Source of the DNA: Bacteroidales bacterium
GTDB lineage: Bacteria > Bacteroidota > Bacteroidia > Bacteroidales > UBA10428
Direction of reading: 5' to 3'
Length of the DNA stretch: 64,000 bases
Assembly: GCA_016930375.1 (NCBI GenBank)
Contig: JAFGGU010000035.1
Span: 1 to 64,000, forward strand
Shown here: positions 17,388-26,789 of the stretch, piece after piece
Position numbering within the stretch: the stretch's first letter is position 1
How the letters are laid out: the number at the start of each line of letters is the position of its first letter
The notes under the pieces: generated by a model
What the model saw: the letters and a program-made list of their open reading frames with translations, nothing else
Database searches by the model: none
What the model was told of the DNA's origin: nothing
Position numbers and translations under genes: made by a program

Positions 17388-18900
17388 GATCCATAATCTT
17401 TTTGAAGGCCTTACCAATATTTTGTATGATATCCGAGGCTATTAATCCCTGCTGGCTGAAATCCTCAGCTGCCATATCGCCAGCCAGTCCGTGGAGGAAT
17501 GCACCGATAACCGCGGCATCACCCGGGGCATATCCCTGAGCCAATAACGATAAAATGATACCGGTTAGTACGTCACCACTTCCTGCTGTTGCCATACCGG
17601 GATTTCCCGTACTGTTAAAATAACACCGTCCATCGGGCATCGTGATTGACGTGAATGCACCCTTCAGTAATACTACCAGACTATATTTTTTTGAGAATCC
17701 GACCTGCTCCTCATTTCGCTTAAAACCGCTTCCGGAGATTCCGGTAAGCCTTTCAAATTCACCAGGATGAGGTGTAATAACCGTATTATGCGGCAATACA
17801 GAAAGTAATTCAGGATGCGCAGCCAGTATGTTTAATGCATCTGCATCCAGGACCAGCGGACTCTGTGTTGTTTTTATCAGGGTTTCCAGCGCCTCTTTGG
17901 TTTGCGGATGGACACCGATACCCGGACCTGCTGCAACAGCAGAGTATTTATCGGGAACCGGACATTGTAAAAAAAACTCCTCTGAATGGTCTATGCTGAA
18001 AACTGATTCAGGAACGGCACCCTGAACTATCGGATAAACTGACCTTGGCACATGCGTTGTCAGCAATCCTGTTCCCGACCTGATGCATGCCCTGGCTGCA
18101 AGAATGGCTGCTCCTGCCATGCCATATGAGCCGGCTATCAGAAGCGCATGTCCATTTGTTCCCTTATGCGAAAATCTCTTCCTTTTCACGATTTTTCCGG
18201 AAAGGTCATCCATGGTTATGTAATGGAAATTGGATTGTTTTTCCAAAAGAATCCCGGGATGAAGTCCGATAGGAATGATATGCCAGTTGCCAACAAATTT
18301 TTCATTTTCCGCATAAAAGAAAGATCTTTTGGGAAACTGAAATGTCAGTGTATCTGAAGCCCTGATTATGCCAGATTCAGGATTGCCGGAATTATCCTCA
18401 CCCATTAAACCGCTGGGGATATCAATAGAAATTATACGGCATCCGGAGTTGTTCAGGTGATCAATCAGCTGAGCAGGCATACCTTCCAAAGGCCTCGACA
18501 AACCGGATCCGAAAAGTGCATCGATAATTATAGAGTTGTCAATACATAAAGGGAAATCAGCTGATGATTTAATCTCGCTGACAGGAACCTTTCCCTGGCG
18601 GATCAACCGGGTCCGGTTAATTTCTGAATCCGGTGAAATGATCCGGTTGATTTGCAACTGATAAAGGCAGATATTGAGATACATAAGGTCGGACAGAAGT
18701 CGTGCGATGGCCCATCCGTCACCGCCATTGTTGCCGGGTCCTGCAAATATGTTTACAGGAGTTTTCCTGTCAATGTTTCTTTCAATCCAGCGTATACAGC
18801 CGAGGGCAGCCCTCTCCATCAGGTCAACTGAACTGATGGGTTCCTGCCTGATGGTGTAATCATCAATTTCCCGGATCTGACCGGTTTCAAAAACCTTCAT
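17368..18900 (-). CDS. nnr: Bifunctional NAD(P)H-hydrate epimerase/dehydratase
   Basis: A 510-residue repair enzyme that rescues hydrated NADH and NADPH. The N-terminal half (about 1-215, YjeF_N) is the epimerase converting the R to the S hydrate, with AGPGNNGGDGWA near 54-65. The C-terminal half (about 225-500, YjeF_C, ribokinase-like) is the ADP-dependent dehydratase, with GTNGHALLIAGSYGMAGAA near 248-266 and the catalytic loop TAGSGDVLTGI near 444-454. Both halves look intact. The divergent histidine kinase starts 216 bases away across an AT-rich spacer in which I found no firm promoter match. The gene is widely conserved and ordinary. Confidence 0.95.
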   Translation of the reverse strand: MKVFETGQIREIDDYTIRQEPISSVDLMERAALGCIRWIERNIDRKTPVNIFAGPGNNGGDGWAIARLLSDLMYLNICLYQLQINRIISPDSEINRTRLIRQGKVPVSEIKSSADFPLCIDNSIIIDALFGSGLSRPLEGMPAQLIDHLNNSGCRIISIDIPSGLMGEDNSGNPESGIIRASDTLTFQFPKRSFFYAENEKFVGNWHIIPIGLHPGILLEKQSNFHYITMDDLSGKIVKRKRFSHKGTNGHALLIAGSYGMAGAAILAARACIRSGTGLLTTHVPRSVYPIVQGAVPESVFSIDHSEEFFLQCPVPDKYSAVAAGPGIGVHPQTKEALETLIKTTQSPLVLDADALNILAAHPELLSVLPHNTVITPHPGEFERLTGISGSGFKRNEEQVGFSKKYSLVVLLKGAFTSITMPDGRCYFNSTGNPGMATAGSGDVLTGIILSLLAQGYAPGDAAVIGAFLHGLAGDMAAEDFSQQGLIASDIIQNIGKAFKKIMDHEKSPQ

Positions 18901-19116
18901 GTTAACATTTCTGAATTGCGGATTTGAAGATAGCCGAATATTTACCCTGATAATATTATGAAAAAAAAATGAATCTGTCTTTCCTTTTTGGTGTTTGACG
19001 GCTTTCTTTTTTTGCTAACTTTATAATCTGAAAGATTTTGTGCAACAATTGCTAATTGTTGGCAGGTAGGTTTAAGTTTAGTTCATCTGAAGCCAGTTTA
19101 GGGGTAGTCACATATC

Positions 19117-21975
19117 ATGAACCAAATCAAAAAAAATAAGAAATCTTCCGGATTACTCATCTTTATTCTTATTGCATTAAATTTTGGCATTGCCCTGATA
19201 TCTGCCGGATACTTTTTAATGGAAAGGAATAGGTCCAGGCATGAAATTGTCAGCCAGCTTCAAAGCATTTCAGATGTAAAGGCCAACCAGATTGTAGATT
19301 GGCGAAGGGAACGATTGTCTGATGCGCGGTATCTGTCAAAAAGCCACGAGATTTCTTTAAGTTTCAAAATCCTTTCAGAAGATACCGGCAACATGCACAA
19401 CAGATTGAAGCTGTTTGATAATCTGAATGCCATGTTTTTGAATGGGAAATACGAAGCCATGCTGGCTGTAAACAAAAAAAAGGAATGCTTTTTTTCCATA
19501 CCTGAGAGCCTTGCGCTGGAGCTTCACATGATTGAAGACATCACCAAATCCGGAAATTCCGGAGAATTTTTCATGGGTGATATGTACCTGGACAAAGACA
19601 GTTCCGCCAGGATCGATATCCTGATTCCTGTAACTGGTTCGCGATCATTAGATACCGTCACCGCAGGCTGGATCATACTGAGGATCAACCCTGAGAAGCA
19701 GTTTTATAACCTCATGGAATCCCTTCCTGTAGTTTCAAAAACACTGGTTGTGGATTTGGTGAGAAAAGAGGGAGAAGAAATTGTCCTGCTCAGCAGAAAG
19801 AAGTTTCCAAAAGTAAAGATGGATCCTTCGCTGATCAACCCCATGACTTTCATCAATTACAAGGCCGTAAACGGTTTCAAGGGAGTATTGGAGGGAATAG
19901 ACAGCGATGGGAAAACGGTTATTGCTGTTACCCGTCCGGTTCCGGAAAGTGACTGGTACCTGGTTGTAAAAGTTGAAAAATCAGAGGCATACGCAGATCT
20001 GAGAAAAATCATGCTCACTACCTCGGCGCTGGCATTTTTGCTGATGGCAGCGCTTACCTCTTCTGTTTTATTGTTCTGGCAGAGGCACCGTGGAGAAGTT
20101 GAAAATCTTGAACAGGAACAAAAGCAACTTTCTGAACGTTATGATTGGTTATCTCAATATGCCAATGATGTAATTCTTTTGTATGATCATGACCTGAGAA
20201 TTCTGCAGGTTAACGATAAGGCCGTGGCAAAATATGGCTATAGTCACGAAGAACTCATGGAAATGACCATGGATATGCTCAGGAGTTCCCGGACACGGGA
20301 TGAACTAAAGGACAAACTATCTGAGATCACGAACAGCGGGGGACAAAGATATGAGACTATTCATCAAAGGAAGGATGGCACAGAATTTCCGGTTGAGGAA
20401 AGCGCCAAATTTATCAGTACCCAGGGAGAGAATTGTTTTCAGAGCATCATTCGCGATATAACCGAAAGAAAGAGAATTGAGAAGGCTTTGCATGACAGCG
20501 AAGACCGGATGAGGCTCATCACCAATTCAGTCCCTCAGATTGTCTGGACTGCAAAAGCTGACGGCAGTTTCGACTATTTCAATTCGAGGTTTGAGGCCAT
20601 TACAGGACTATTGCCGTTCAAAGGATCAGCTGTGACTGATTCAGTGCATCCTGATGACATAGAAGGCGTCAAACAAAGCTGGGAAAGGGCCATTCATGAA
20701 GGTAACGAATTTCAGATTGAATTTCGCCTTCGGTTGCGGGATGGCTCGTACCGGTGGTTTATAAACACGGGTATTCCATTTTACGATGATCATGGAAAAA
20801 TTCTTAAATGGTTTGGCAGTGCCACAGACGTTGAAGAGCTGAAAAGATCAGCTCAGGAACTGCGCCGAAGGGAATTGCTGCTTCGCAATGCTGTTAATAA
20901 TCTGCCTTCATCTTTTACAATATATGATGATCAGGGCAGGATTGAGTATATCAATGATTTCAGCCTGGTGCGTTCCGACATGACTGCCGAAGAAGCCATT
21001 GGTAAACGCGAAGAGGACATCTTTCCCGAAGAGGTCACCAGGAATTACCTGCCAGTTCTTTCCGATACCTATAAAACAAAAGAACCGCAGGTTATCGAGT
21101 GCCTTATTAATTATGCCGATGCACCCCGGTTCGTGATATATCACTTTGTGCCCACGCTGGATGAAAACAATAATATTTATAAGGTGCTGGGAATGGCCTA
21201 CGATATCACCGAAAGAAAAAACTCGGAAGAAAAACTGAAAGAAGCAATAGAAAAAGCGGAAGAGTCCGATCGATTAAAGTCAGCCTTCCTGGCAAACATT
21301 TCGCACGAAATCCGCACACCCCTGAATGCAATCATGGGTTTTTCACAAATGATTCAGAAAACATTCAGGGAGGATGAGCAACTGAATGGATATGTAGATA
21401 TTATCATGGCAAGCGCTGAGCAGTTGCTGGATATCATCAAACAGATGCTTGAAATCTCACAGCTGGAATCCGGTGGTTCACATCTCAACCCAATCAGGTT
21501 TTCGGTGGCCGGTTTGTTGAATGAACTCTATCAGAATTACTGCCTGCAGGAAAGAAACAGCCTCAGTAACGGGCTCAGGTTTATTTTGGAATTGGATGAA
21601 ACGTTGAAGGCTGCGCCTGATGTTGTGACCGACAGGGATAAACTGTATCATATCTTAAGAAATCTCCTGGACAATGCATTTAAGTTTACCAGGACTGATG
21701 GAACCATTTCCTTCGGGTGCAAAATCATGGATAATGATATGCTGCAGTTTTTTGTGCGTGACACAGGAATCGGTATAGAAGAAAGCAAACTGCAGTTCAT
21801 CTTCAACACATTCCGGCAGGCCGATGAAACCTATACCCGTAGCTATGGCGGCATAGGATTGGGCCTATCCATTTGCCGTAACCTGGTTGGCATCCTGGGG
21901 GGGGAGATTTGGGCCGAAAGCAAACCGGGCAAAGGATCCGTATTTTACTTTAAAATTCCTTGCAGCAAAACATAA
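19117..21975 (+). CDS. Membrane PAS-domain sensor histidine kinase
   Basis: A 952-residue hybrid-free sensor kinase. A first membrane helix at about 12-33, an extracytoplasmic sensing domain of about 260 residues, and a second helix at about 295-320 form the input part. A short coiled coil and three PAS domains follow (about 342-460, 464-585, 587-705; the second is a PAS_3-type with a PAC end). The transmitter is typical: H-box SHEIRTPLN with phospho-accepting His730, N-box NLLDNAFKF, G1 DTGIGIEE and G2 GGIGLGLSI. No receiver domain or cognate regulator is adjacent, so the partner is elsewhere. Signal unknown. The next gene is a GIN-domain lipoprotein about 90 bases away, apparently with its own promoter. 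Confidence 0.93.
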   Translation: MNQIKKNKKSSGLLIFILIALNFGIALISAGYFLMERNRSRHEIVSQLQSISDVKANQIVDWRRERLSDARYLSKSHEISLSFKILSEDTGNMHNRLKLFDNLNAMFLNGKYEAMLAVNKKKECFFSIPESLALELHMIEDITKSGNSGEFFMGDMYLDKDSSARIDILIPVTGSRSLDTVTAGWIILRINPEKQFYNLMESLPVVSKTLVVDLVRKEGEEIVLLSRKKFPKVKMDPSLINPMTFINYKAVNGFKGVLEGIDSDGKTVIAVTRPVPESDWYLVVKVEKSEAYADLRKIMLTTSALAFLLMAALTSSVLLFWQRHRGEVENLEQEQKQLSERYDWLSQYANDVILLYDHDLRILQVNDKAVAKYGYSHEELMEMTMDMLRSSRTRDELKDKLSEITNSGGQRYETIHQRKDGTEFPVEESAKFISTQGENCFQSIIRDITERKRIEKALHDSEDRMRLITNSVPQIVWTAKADGSFDYFNSRFEAITGLLPFKGSAVTDSVHPDDIEGVKQSWERAIHEGNEFQIEFRLRLRDGSYRWFINTGIPFYDDHGKILKWFGSATDVEELKRSAQELRRRELLLRNAVNNLPSSFTIYDDQGRIEYINDFSLVRSDMTAEEAIGKREEDIFPEEVTRNYLPVLSDTYKTKEPQVIECLINYADAPRFVIYHFVPTLDENNNIYKVLGMAYDITERKNSEEKLKEAIEKAEESDRLKSAFLANISHEIRTPLNAIMGFSQMIQKTFREDEQLNGYVDIIMASAEQLLDIIKQMLEISQLESGGSHLNPIRFSVAGLLNELYQNYCLQERNSLSNGLRFILELDETLKAAPDVVTDRDKLYHILRNLLDNAFKFTRTDGTISFGCKIMDNDMLQFFVRDTGIGIEESKLQFIFNTFRQADETYTRSYGGIGLGLSICRNLVGILGGEIWAESKPGKGSVFYFKIPCSKT

Positions 21976-22005
21976 AAAATATTACTTTTTCCGAGTCACT
22001 ATGAT

Positions 22006-22013
22006 TAACTTTG
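22006..22013 (+). promoter_or_regulatory. Predicted -7 box (TAACTTTG)
   Basis: TAACTTTG exactly matches TAnnTTTG and lies 55 bases before the ATG of the GIN-domain gene. No good TTG was found at the usual upstream spacing; only a T-rich run is there. The assignment rests on the -7 element. Confidence 0.45.
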
Positions 22014-22068
22014 GGAACATGTGCAGCATTCTGCAGTAATAGCCGTATATACAATAAACCAATAAACC

Positions 22069-22788
22069 ATGAAAGCAAAAGCTATCCTTGTATTGAACTT
22101 ACTTCTGATATTCCTGGCCTCCGGTTGTGTGGTAAATTTACAGGATTCTGTCACAGGTAATGGCAGGGTGATCAGTCAAACCCGTGATTTGCAGGAGTTT
22201 TCCGGTGTAAAAGTGGGAAGCGGCATTGATGTGTTTCTTACCCAGGGTACACCTCAGCGGGTGGAAGTTGAAGCAGATGAAAATCTTCAGGACTGGATCA
22301 GGACCGAGGTTGAAGGTAACGTACTCCATATTTTTACTGAGAGAAACATCCGGCTTGCCAAAATGAAAAAGGTTCACATTACCTGTCAGACCATCGATAA
22401 AATTGAAGTTTCCAGTGCCGGCGATGTCACAAGCCTGACACCCTTTAAAACCGATAAACTGGATATTGATATGAGCAGCGCAGGTGATCTCAAGTTTGAA
22501 GTCGAAGCCCGGGAGATTTCTATTTCGATTTCAAGTGCCGGAAATGTAACCATAAAAGGGAAAACCGATACGTTAAAGGCCGATCTGAGCAGCGCCGGAG
22601 ATCTTAACGCTTATGACCTGGAAGCCAGAGTGGGAGAGGTTTCTGTTTCCAGCGCAGGAAGTGCCAACGTATATGTCACGGAGGAAGCAACATTCCGGTC
22701 AAGCAGCGCAGGAGATATTGATTATAAAGGTGAACCCAGGATCAAGGAGATTCATACTTCAAGCGCGGGATCGGTGAATAAGAAATAA
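22069..22788 (+). CDS. Head-GIN (DUF2807) domain lipoprotein
   Basis: A 239-residue exported lipoprotein with lipobox LASGC (Cys20). The mature part is a DUF2807 head-GIN domain. An N-terminal beta segment with VKVGSGIDVFLTQG is followed by a repetitive right-handed beta-helix marked by seven SSAG turns (VSSAGDV, MSSAGDL, ISSAGNV, LSSAGDL, VSSAGSA, SSSAGDI, TSSAGSV), spaced about 14 to 24 residues apart. The family is abundant in Bacteroidota and thought to be an adhesin-like or envelope-associated scaffold; exact function unknown. It is probably transcribed alone. The TAA stop is followed directly by a heptad-repeat hairpin. Confidence 0.88.
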   Translation: MKAKAILVLNLLLIFLASGCVVNLQDSVTGNGRVISQTRDLQEFSGVKVGSGIDVFLTQGTPQRVEVEADENLQDWIRTEVEGNVLHIFTERNIRLAKMKKVHITCQTIDKIEVSSAGDVTSLTPFKTDKLDIDMSSAGDLKFEVEAREISISISSAGNVTIKGKTDTLKADLSSAGDLNAYDLEARVGEVSVSSAGSANVYVTEEATFRSSSAGDIDYKGEPRIKEIHTSSAGSVNKK

Positions 22789-22880
22789 GTTGTAGAGGTT
22801 GTAAAAGTTGCAAGTTGTAAGTTGTAAGTTGTAGGTTGTAAGTTATATGTTAAACCTACAACCTACAACCTACAACTTCC
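22789..22880. repeat. 7-bp repeat inverted array between convergent genes
   Basis: The left part (22789-22846) is a GTTGTAA-type heptad array, and the right part (22852-22879) is its reverse complement, three ACCTACA units and a partial one. The short joint TATGTTA between them would be the loop of a long stem. It lies between the stops of the GIN gene (+) and the CHAD gene (-). It has the same architecture as 11284-11396, with a different heptad. Confidence 0.8.
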
Positions 22881-22885
22881 TGATT

Positions 22886-23803
22886 TTATCCCACAAACAT
22901 CCCATAAAAAACCTCTGCCTTCCTCGCCACAGCCCCCGGTTTATCCGCAAATAATCTTTGAGCCAGGGGGATTATCGATTTCTGCAATTGTTTTCTTTTC
23001 CAGGCAATATATTCAGTTAACAGGTTACACTGGATCCTGTCTTTCCCTGAGCTTTTTTTGCGAAGCAATTTTTCAAGTTCAGCCAGGTCATGCTCAAAAC
23101 CAAGTTTTTGGGCAAGAATATCGAGATGATGAATGGCAAAGCCATAATAGGAAGGCCATATGGGTTTGATCAGGATCAATTCGTTCCAGAGTGATTTCGT
23201 GATTTTCCGGAACTCATGAAAGTTCTCAGCCGTTGGTTGAATAGTGGCCTGATCAAGGCATTTCTGACCCCGGCTGTAAGTTTTCCTTAAACAGGAAACC
23301 AGGTCATTGAATTTGCCCTGAGCCGGCAGTTCCCGGGCATTTGCCCGTAACTCCGATTCCAGGAGGCCGTAAAGACCCTGGTCTACCTCACGGGTAAGGA
23401 TTATTTCAGCGGATGCTTCCCTGTGATACCTTTCCATTGCCCGGATCAGTTTGCCGAGATATTTCGCATTTACCGGCATTTTCCGGTCTGTGGAGATCAG
23501 CTTCAGCGTCTCGAAATATACAAAACTGATCCTGTGGTCAGCCAGAACATGACTCACATGGCTGTAAAATTCCTTTCCATGCCTGTACAATTCATAGCCG
23601 GTTACCTGTTGGTATAAACGGTATACTGCCCTGACGCGTTTCGTGGATTTTCTGATTTCATGGGTGGCAAAGTCCGGCTTTTCAGGAAACTGCCTGCACA
23701 ACTGCAGCGAAATCCTCAGTTGTTCATCCACCACTCGCCTGAATGTTTCGGACAGAGATTCCTGCCTGTAAATCCTGAATCCGTGAAGGGTAGTATTTTT
23801 CAT
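22886..23803 (-). CDS. CHAD-domain protein
   Basis: A 305-residue cytoplasmic helical protein with a CHAD domain (conserved histidine alpha-helical domain). CHAD domains bind inorganic polyphosphate through basic residues on paired helical bundles. The diagnostic stretch ATHEIRKSTKRVRAVYRLY lies near 46-64, and a second half-repeat HEFRKITKSLWNELI near 196-210. There is no fused CYTH (triphosphate tunnel) domain. No polyphosphate kinase lies nearby, so its partner is unknown. It is divergent from tex with 55 bases between the two start codons. Confidence 0.9.
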   Translation of the reverse strand: MKNTTLHGFRIYRQESLSETFRRVVDEQLRISLQLCRQFPEKPDFATHEIRKSTKRVRAVYRLYQQVTGYELYRHGKEFYSHVSHVLADHRISFVYFETLKLISTDRKMPVNAKYLGKLIRAMERYHREASAEIILTREVDQGLYGLLESELRANARELPAQGKFNDLVSCLRKTYSRGQKCLDQATIQPTAENFHEFRKITKSLWNELILIKPIWPSYYGFAIHHLDILAQKLGFEHDLAELEKLLRKKSSGKDRIQCNLLTEYIAWKRKQLQKSIIPLAQRLFADKPGAVARKAEVFYGMFVG

Positions 23804-23858
23804 TAAGCTAAATTAAGAACTTATCCCTATTTTTATGGACCTAATTTCGTCTATCAGT

Positions 23859-25985
23859 ATGGATAATAAATATGTGCAACTGCTGGCAGTGAACCTGAAT
23901 CTGGCCCCATGGCAGGTTGAGAATACTCTGCGATTATTCGAAACCAATGCCACCATACCTTTTATCAGCCGATACCGGAAGGAGGCAACGGGTAGTCTCG
24001 ATGAGGTTCAGATTGGGAATATCCGGGATTTGTTCAGGAAATTCGAAGAACTTGATAAGAGACGCGAAACAATCATAAGTAGCATCACAGAACAGGGATT
24101 GCTGACGGAAGATCTTCGTATGAAACTTGCAAATGCTGCCAGTATGACAGAACTGGAGGACCTGTACCTGCCTTTTAAACCTAAAAAGAAGACCCGGGCC
24201 TCCATGGCAAAAGAAAAGGGTCTGGAACCTTTGGCAGGAATTATTCTGAATCAGGCTGAACGGAATATTTCGATGGCAGCATCCGGGTTTCTGGGCGAAA
24301 AAGTGGAGACTGAAGAAGACGCCTTGCAGGGCGCAAGGGATATCATTGCTGAATGGATCAATGAAGACCAGCATGCCAGAGTGCTTGTGAGGAGATCCTT
24401 TACCCGGGAAGCTGTTGTTACATCCAGGGTGGTGAAAGGAAAAGAGGAGAACGGAATAAAGTACAAGGATTATTTTGATTATTCAGAACCCCTCAGTCGT
24501 TGCCCTTCACATCGTTTGCTGGCTGTGCTGAGAGGAGAAGAAGAAGGATTCCTGAGATTAAGCATCGAACCTGATGCAGAAAAGACAATACGTTTACTGA
24601 ACGATCAATTTATTAAAAGTAAGGGCGACTGCGCTGAACAGCTTCTTATGGCCATTAAGGATTCCTATAAACGGTTGCTTTGCCCGGCGATTGAAACCGA
24701 ATTCAGGTCACTGTCAAAAGAAAAGGCCGATGATCAGGCCATAAGCGTATTCGCCGAAAACCTGAAGCAGTTGCTGATGTCACCGCCTTTGGGACAAAAG
24801 CGCATACTTGCCATTGATCCGGGATTCAGAACGGGTTGTAAAGTAGTATGCCTGGATGCCCAGGGTAATCTTGTACACAATGAGACGATCTTTCCGCATC
24901 CTCCCCAGCAGGAAACCTCACAGGCTATGAAAAAGATCAACACGCTGGTGAATTCGTATAAAATTGATGCCATTGCCATCGGCAACGGAACAGCCAGCCG
25001 TGAAACCGAATCCTTTATTCACAGAATCAAGTTTGAGCGTGATATTAAGGTTTTTGTGGTGAGTGAAGCCGGTGCATCGGTATATTCTGCCTCTAAAATT
25101 GCCCGCGATGAATTTCCCGATTATGATGTAACTGTGCGGGGAGCAGTATCCATTGGCCGACGCCTGATGGATCCGCTCGCGGAACTGGTAAAGATCGATC
25201 CCAAATCAATCGGGGTGGGACAATACCAGCATGATGTGGATCAGAATAAGCTCAAAGCTTCACTGGACCAGGTGGTTGAAAATTGTGTCAATGCTGTAGG
25301 TGTTGACCTGAATACCGCCAGCATGCATTTGTTGACTTATGTTTCGGGACTGGGAGCGCAATTGGCTCAAAACATTGTGAACTTTCGTAAAGATCAGGGT
25401 ATGTTCGGTTCCCGTGAAGATTTAAAGAAGGTGCCGCGAATGGGCCCCAAGGCCTTTGAACAATCGGCAGGTTTTCTGAGGATCAGGGACGGGAAAAATC
25501 CGCTTGACAACAGCGCGGTGCATCCTGAAAGTTATTATATCGTTGAAAAGATGGCAACCAAACTCAAACATCGCGTAGCTGATCTGTTACAGGATGAAAA
25601 ACTGCGTCAAAGCATCGATATCAGGGAATATACCGATGACAAGGCTGGAATTCCGACGCTTACGGATATTATGCATGAGCTGGCCAAACCCGGGCGAGAC
25701 CCGCGTTCGGTGATCCGGGTTTTTGAGTTTGCACCTGACATTCATTCCATGGAAGATGTGAAACCCGGTATGGTTTTGCCTGGTATCGTTACCAATATTA
25801 CCAATTTTGGCGCATTTGTGGATATTGGCGTTAAACAGGATGGCCTGGTGCACATTTCCCAACTGGCCGATCGTTTTGTGAGCAATCCCGCCGATGTGGT
25901 AAAACTTCACCAGCACGTAAAAGTAAAGGTGCTGGAAGTGGATGTGGCGCGGAAACGGATTCAGCTTTCTATGAAGGATTTATAA
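23859..25985 (+). CDS. tex: Tex-family S1 RNA-binding transcription accessory protein
   Basis: A 708-residue Tex protein (homologue of eukaryotic Spt6) that binds nucleic acid and influences transcription. The order is usual: N-terminal helical Tex domain (about 5-190), a YqgF/RNase H-like domain with LAIDPGFRTGCK near 317-328, helix-hairpin-helix repeats with KKVPRMGPKAFEQSAGFL near 527-544, and a C-terminal S1 domain (about 640-708) with GAFVDIGVKQDGLVHIS. An in-frame ATG eight codons upstream (23835) is possible, but MDNKYVQLLAVNL aligns with usual Tex starts. The next gene begins 24 bases after the stop. Confidence 0.95.
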   Translation: MDNKYVQLLAVNLNLAPWQVENTLRLFETNATIPFISRYRKEATGSLDEVQIGNIRDLFRKFEELDKRRETIISSITEQGLLTEDLRMKLANAASMTELEDLYLPFKPKKKTRASMAKEKGLEPLAGIILNQAERNISMAASGFLGEKVETEEDALQGARDIIAEWINEDQHARVLVRRSFTREAVVTSRVVKGKEENGIKYKDYFDYSEPLSRCPSHRLLAVLRGEEEGFLRLSIEPDAEKTIRLLNDQFIKSKGDCAEQLLMAIKDSYKRLLCPAIETEFRSLSKEKADDQAISVFAENLKQLLMSPPLGQKRILAIDPGFRTGCKVVCLDAQGNLVHNETIFPHPPQQETSQAMKKINTLVNSYKIDAIAIGNGTASRETESFIHRIKFERDIKVFVVSEAGASVYSASKIARDEFPDYDVTVRGAVSIGRRLMDPLAELVKIDPKSIGVGQYQHDVDQNKLKASLDQVVENCVNAVGVDLNTASMHLLTYVSGLGAQLAQNIVNFRKDQGMFGSREDLKKVPRMGPKAFEQSAGFLRIRDGKNPLDNSAVHPESYYIVEKMATKLKHRVADLLQDEKLRQSIDIREYTDDKAGIPTLTDIMHELAKPGRDPRSVIRVFEFAPDIHSMEDVKPGMVLPGIVTNITNFGAFVDIGVKQDGLVHISQLADRFVSNPADVVKLHQHVKVKVLEVDVARKRIQLSMKDL

Positions 25986-26009
25986 TCTTTAATCCTAAAA
26001 ATAAAACCC

Positions 26010-26744
26010 ATGCTTGCTTTTCCCGAAATGCTAAAAAACCTGACGCCGGTCAGACGATTGTTCTCAAAAGGTTCTTCCTTCAGAAAACACTTCCTGGAGA
26101 AAATGGCTGATTTGTTGGCCATAGTTGTAAGTATTTATCTTGCCCTCAGTATTGAAGGCTGGGCTGAAAAACGGATCGAACATAAAAAACTGAAGCAGTA
26201 TTATCACAACCTGATCTCTGAAATTGAAAAAGATACTATCGCGCTCACAGACGTAATTGCCGATGCCGAAAGGCATGTAACCATTGAAAGGAAACATTTT
26301 AAGATGATCTCGACGTATCAACCCGGTTTGGAAGATTCAGTAACAAGTTTATTCCAGGGAATGGTATCCAGTCAGTTGTTCGGTTCTTCCAGTATGGTAT
26401 CATATCAAAGTATGACCCTTAGCGGGGATATTAGGCTGATTGAGAATCTGGAAGTAAGGGATAAACTGATCGAACAAGAAGAAGTATACAAAGGATTGAA
26501 GATTTGGGAAGATCTATACCTGGATTATTTTCGTAACGAGGTGATAAACAGGTTTTTCGGAAGTTTTAACTGGTTGGATAATACATTGTTGGATAAACAA
26601 CTGTACACCAGTCCCGAATATGCCATAATGCTTGTAAAGTCGATTTCCTTCAATGAAAATCGTGCAGTCGAATATAAAAATGCCTTACAAAAGGCGAGAA
26701 CAACCCATGCCATATTGAAGAAGGAATTGGGCATAAAACGGTAG
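26010..26744 (+). CDS. Small membrane protein, DUF6090-like
   Basis: A 244-residue protein with one N-terminal membrane helix (about 33-50, LLAIVVSIYLALSIEGW). This resembles the Bacteroidota DUF6090 pattern of a helix ending in a Trp-containing turn followed by a soluble helical domain. The rest is charged and helical, with no catalytic motif. Function unknown. A second possible ATG lies six codons in (26028). The stop codon TAG is part of a perfect 28-base palindrome (26741-26768), so the present C-terminus may have been set by the repeat. It follows tex by 24 bases and is likely cotranscribed with it. DUF6090 membership is a resemblance judged by eye. Confidence 0.55.
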   Translation: MLAFPEMLKNLTPVRRLFSKGSSFRKHFLEKMADLLAIVVSIYLALSIEGWAEKRIEHKKLKQYYHNLISEIEKDTIALTDVIADAERHVTIERKHFKMISTYQPGLEDSVTSLFQGMVSSQLFGSSSMVSYQSMTLSGDIRLIENLEVRDKLIEQEEVYKGLKIWEDLYLDYFRNEVINRFFGSFNWLDNTLLDKQLYTSPEYAIMLVKSISFNENRAVEYKNALQKARTTHAILKKELGIKR

Positions 26745-26768
26745 AGACGCATTGCAATGCGTCTCTAC
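26741..26768. repeat. Perfect 28-bp palindrome over a stop codon
   Basis: Two exact 14-base arms meet without a spacer: GTAGAGACGCATTG followed by its reverse complement CAATGCGTCTCTAC. It begins one base before the TAG stop of the DUF6090-like gene and lies between that gene (+) and rpoD (-), which converge. The sequence type is a familiar dispersed repeat in several bacterial phyla. It could serve as a hairpin terminator or mRNA end for both genes, but no T-run follows. Confidence 0.9.
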
Positions 26769-26789
26769 GGCGGTTAATAGATAGATTTT

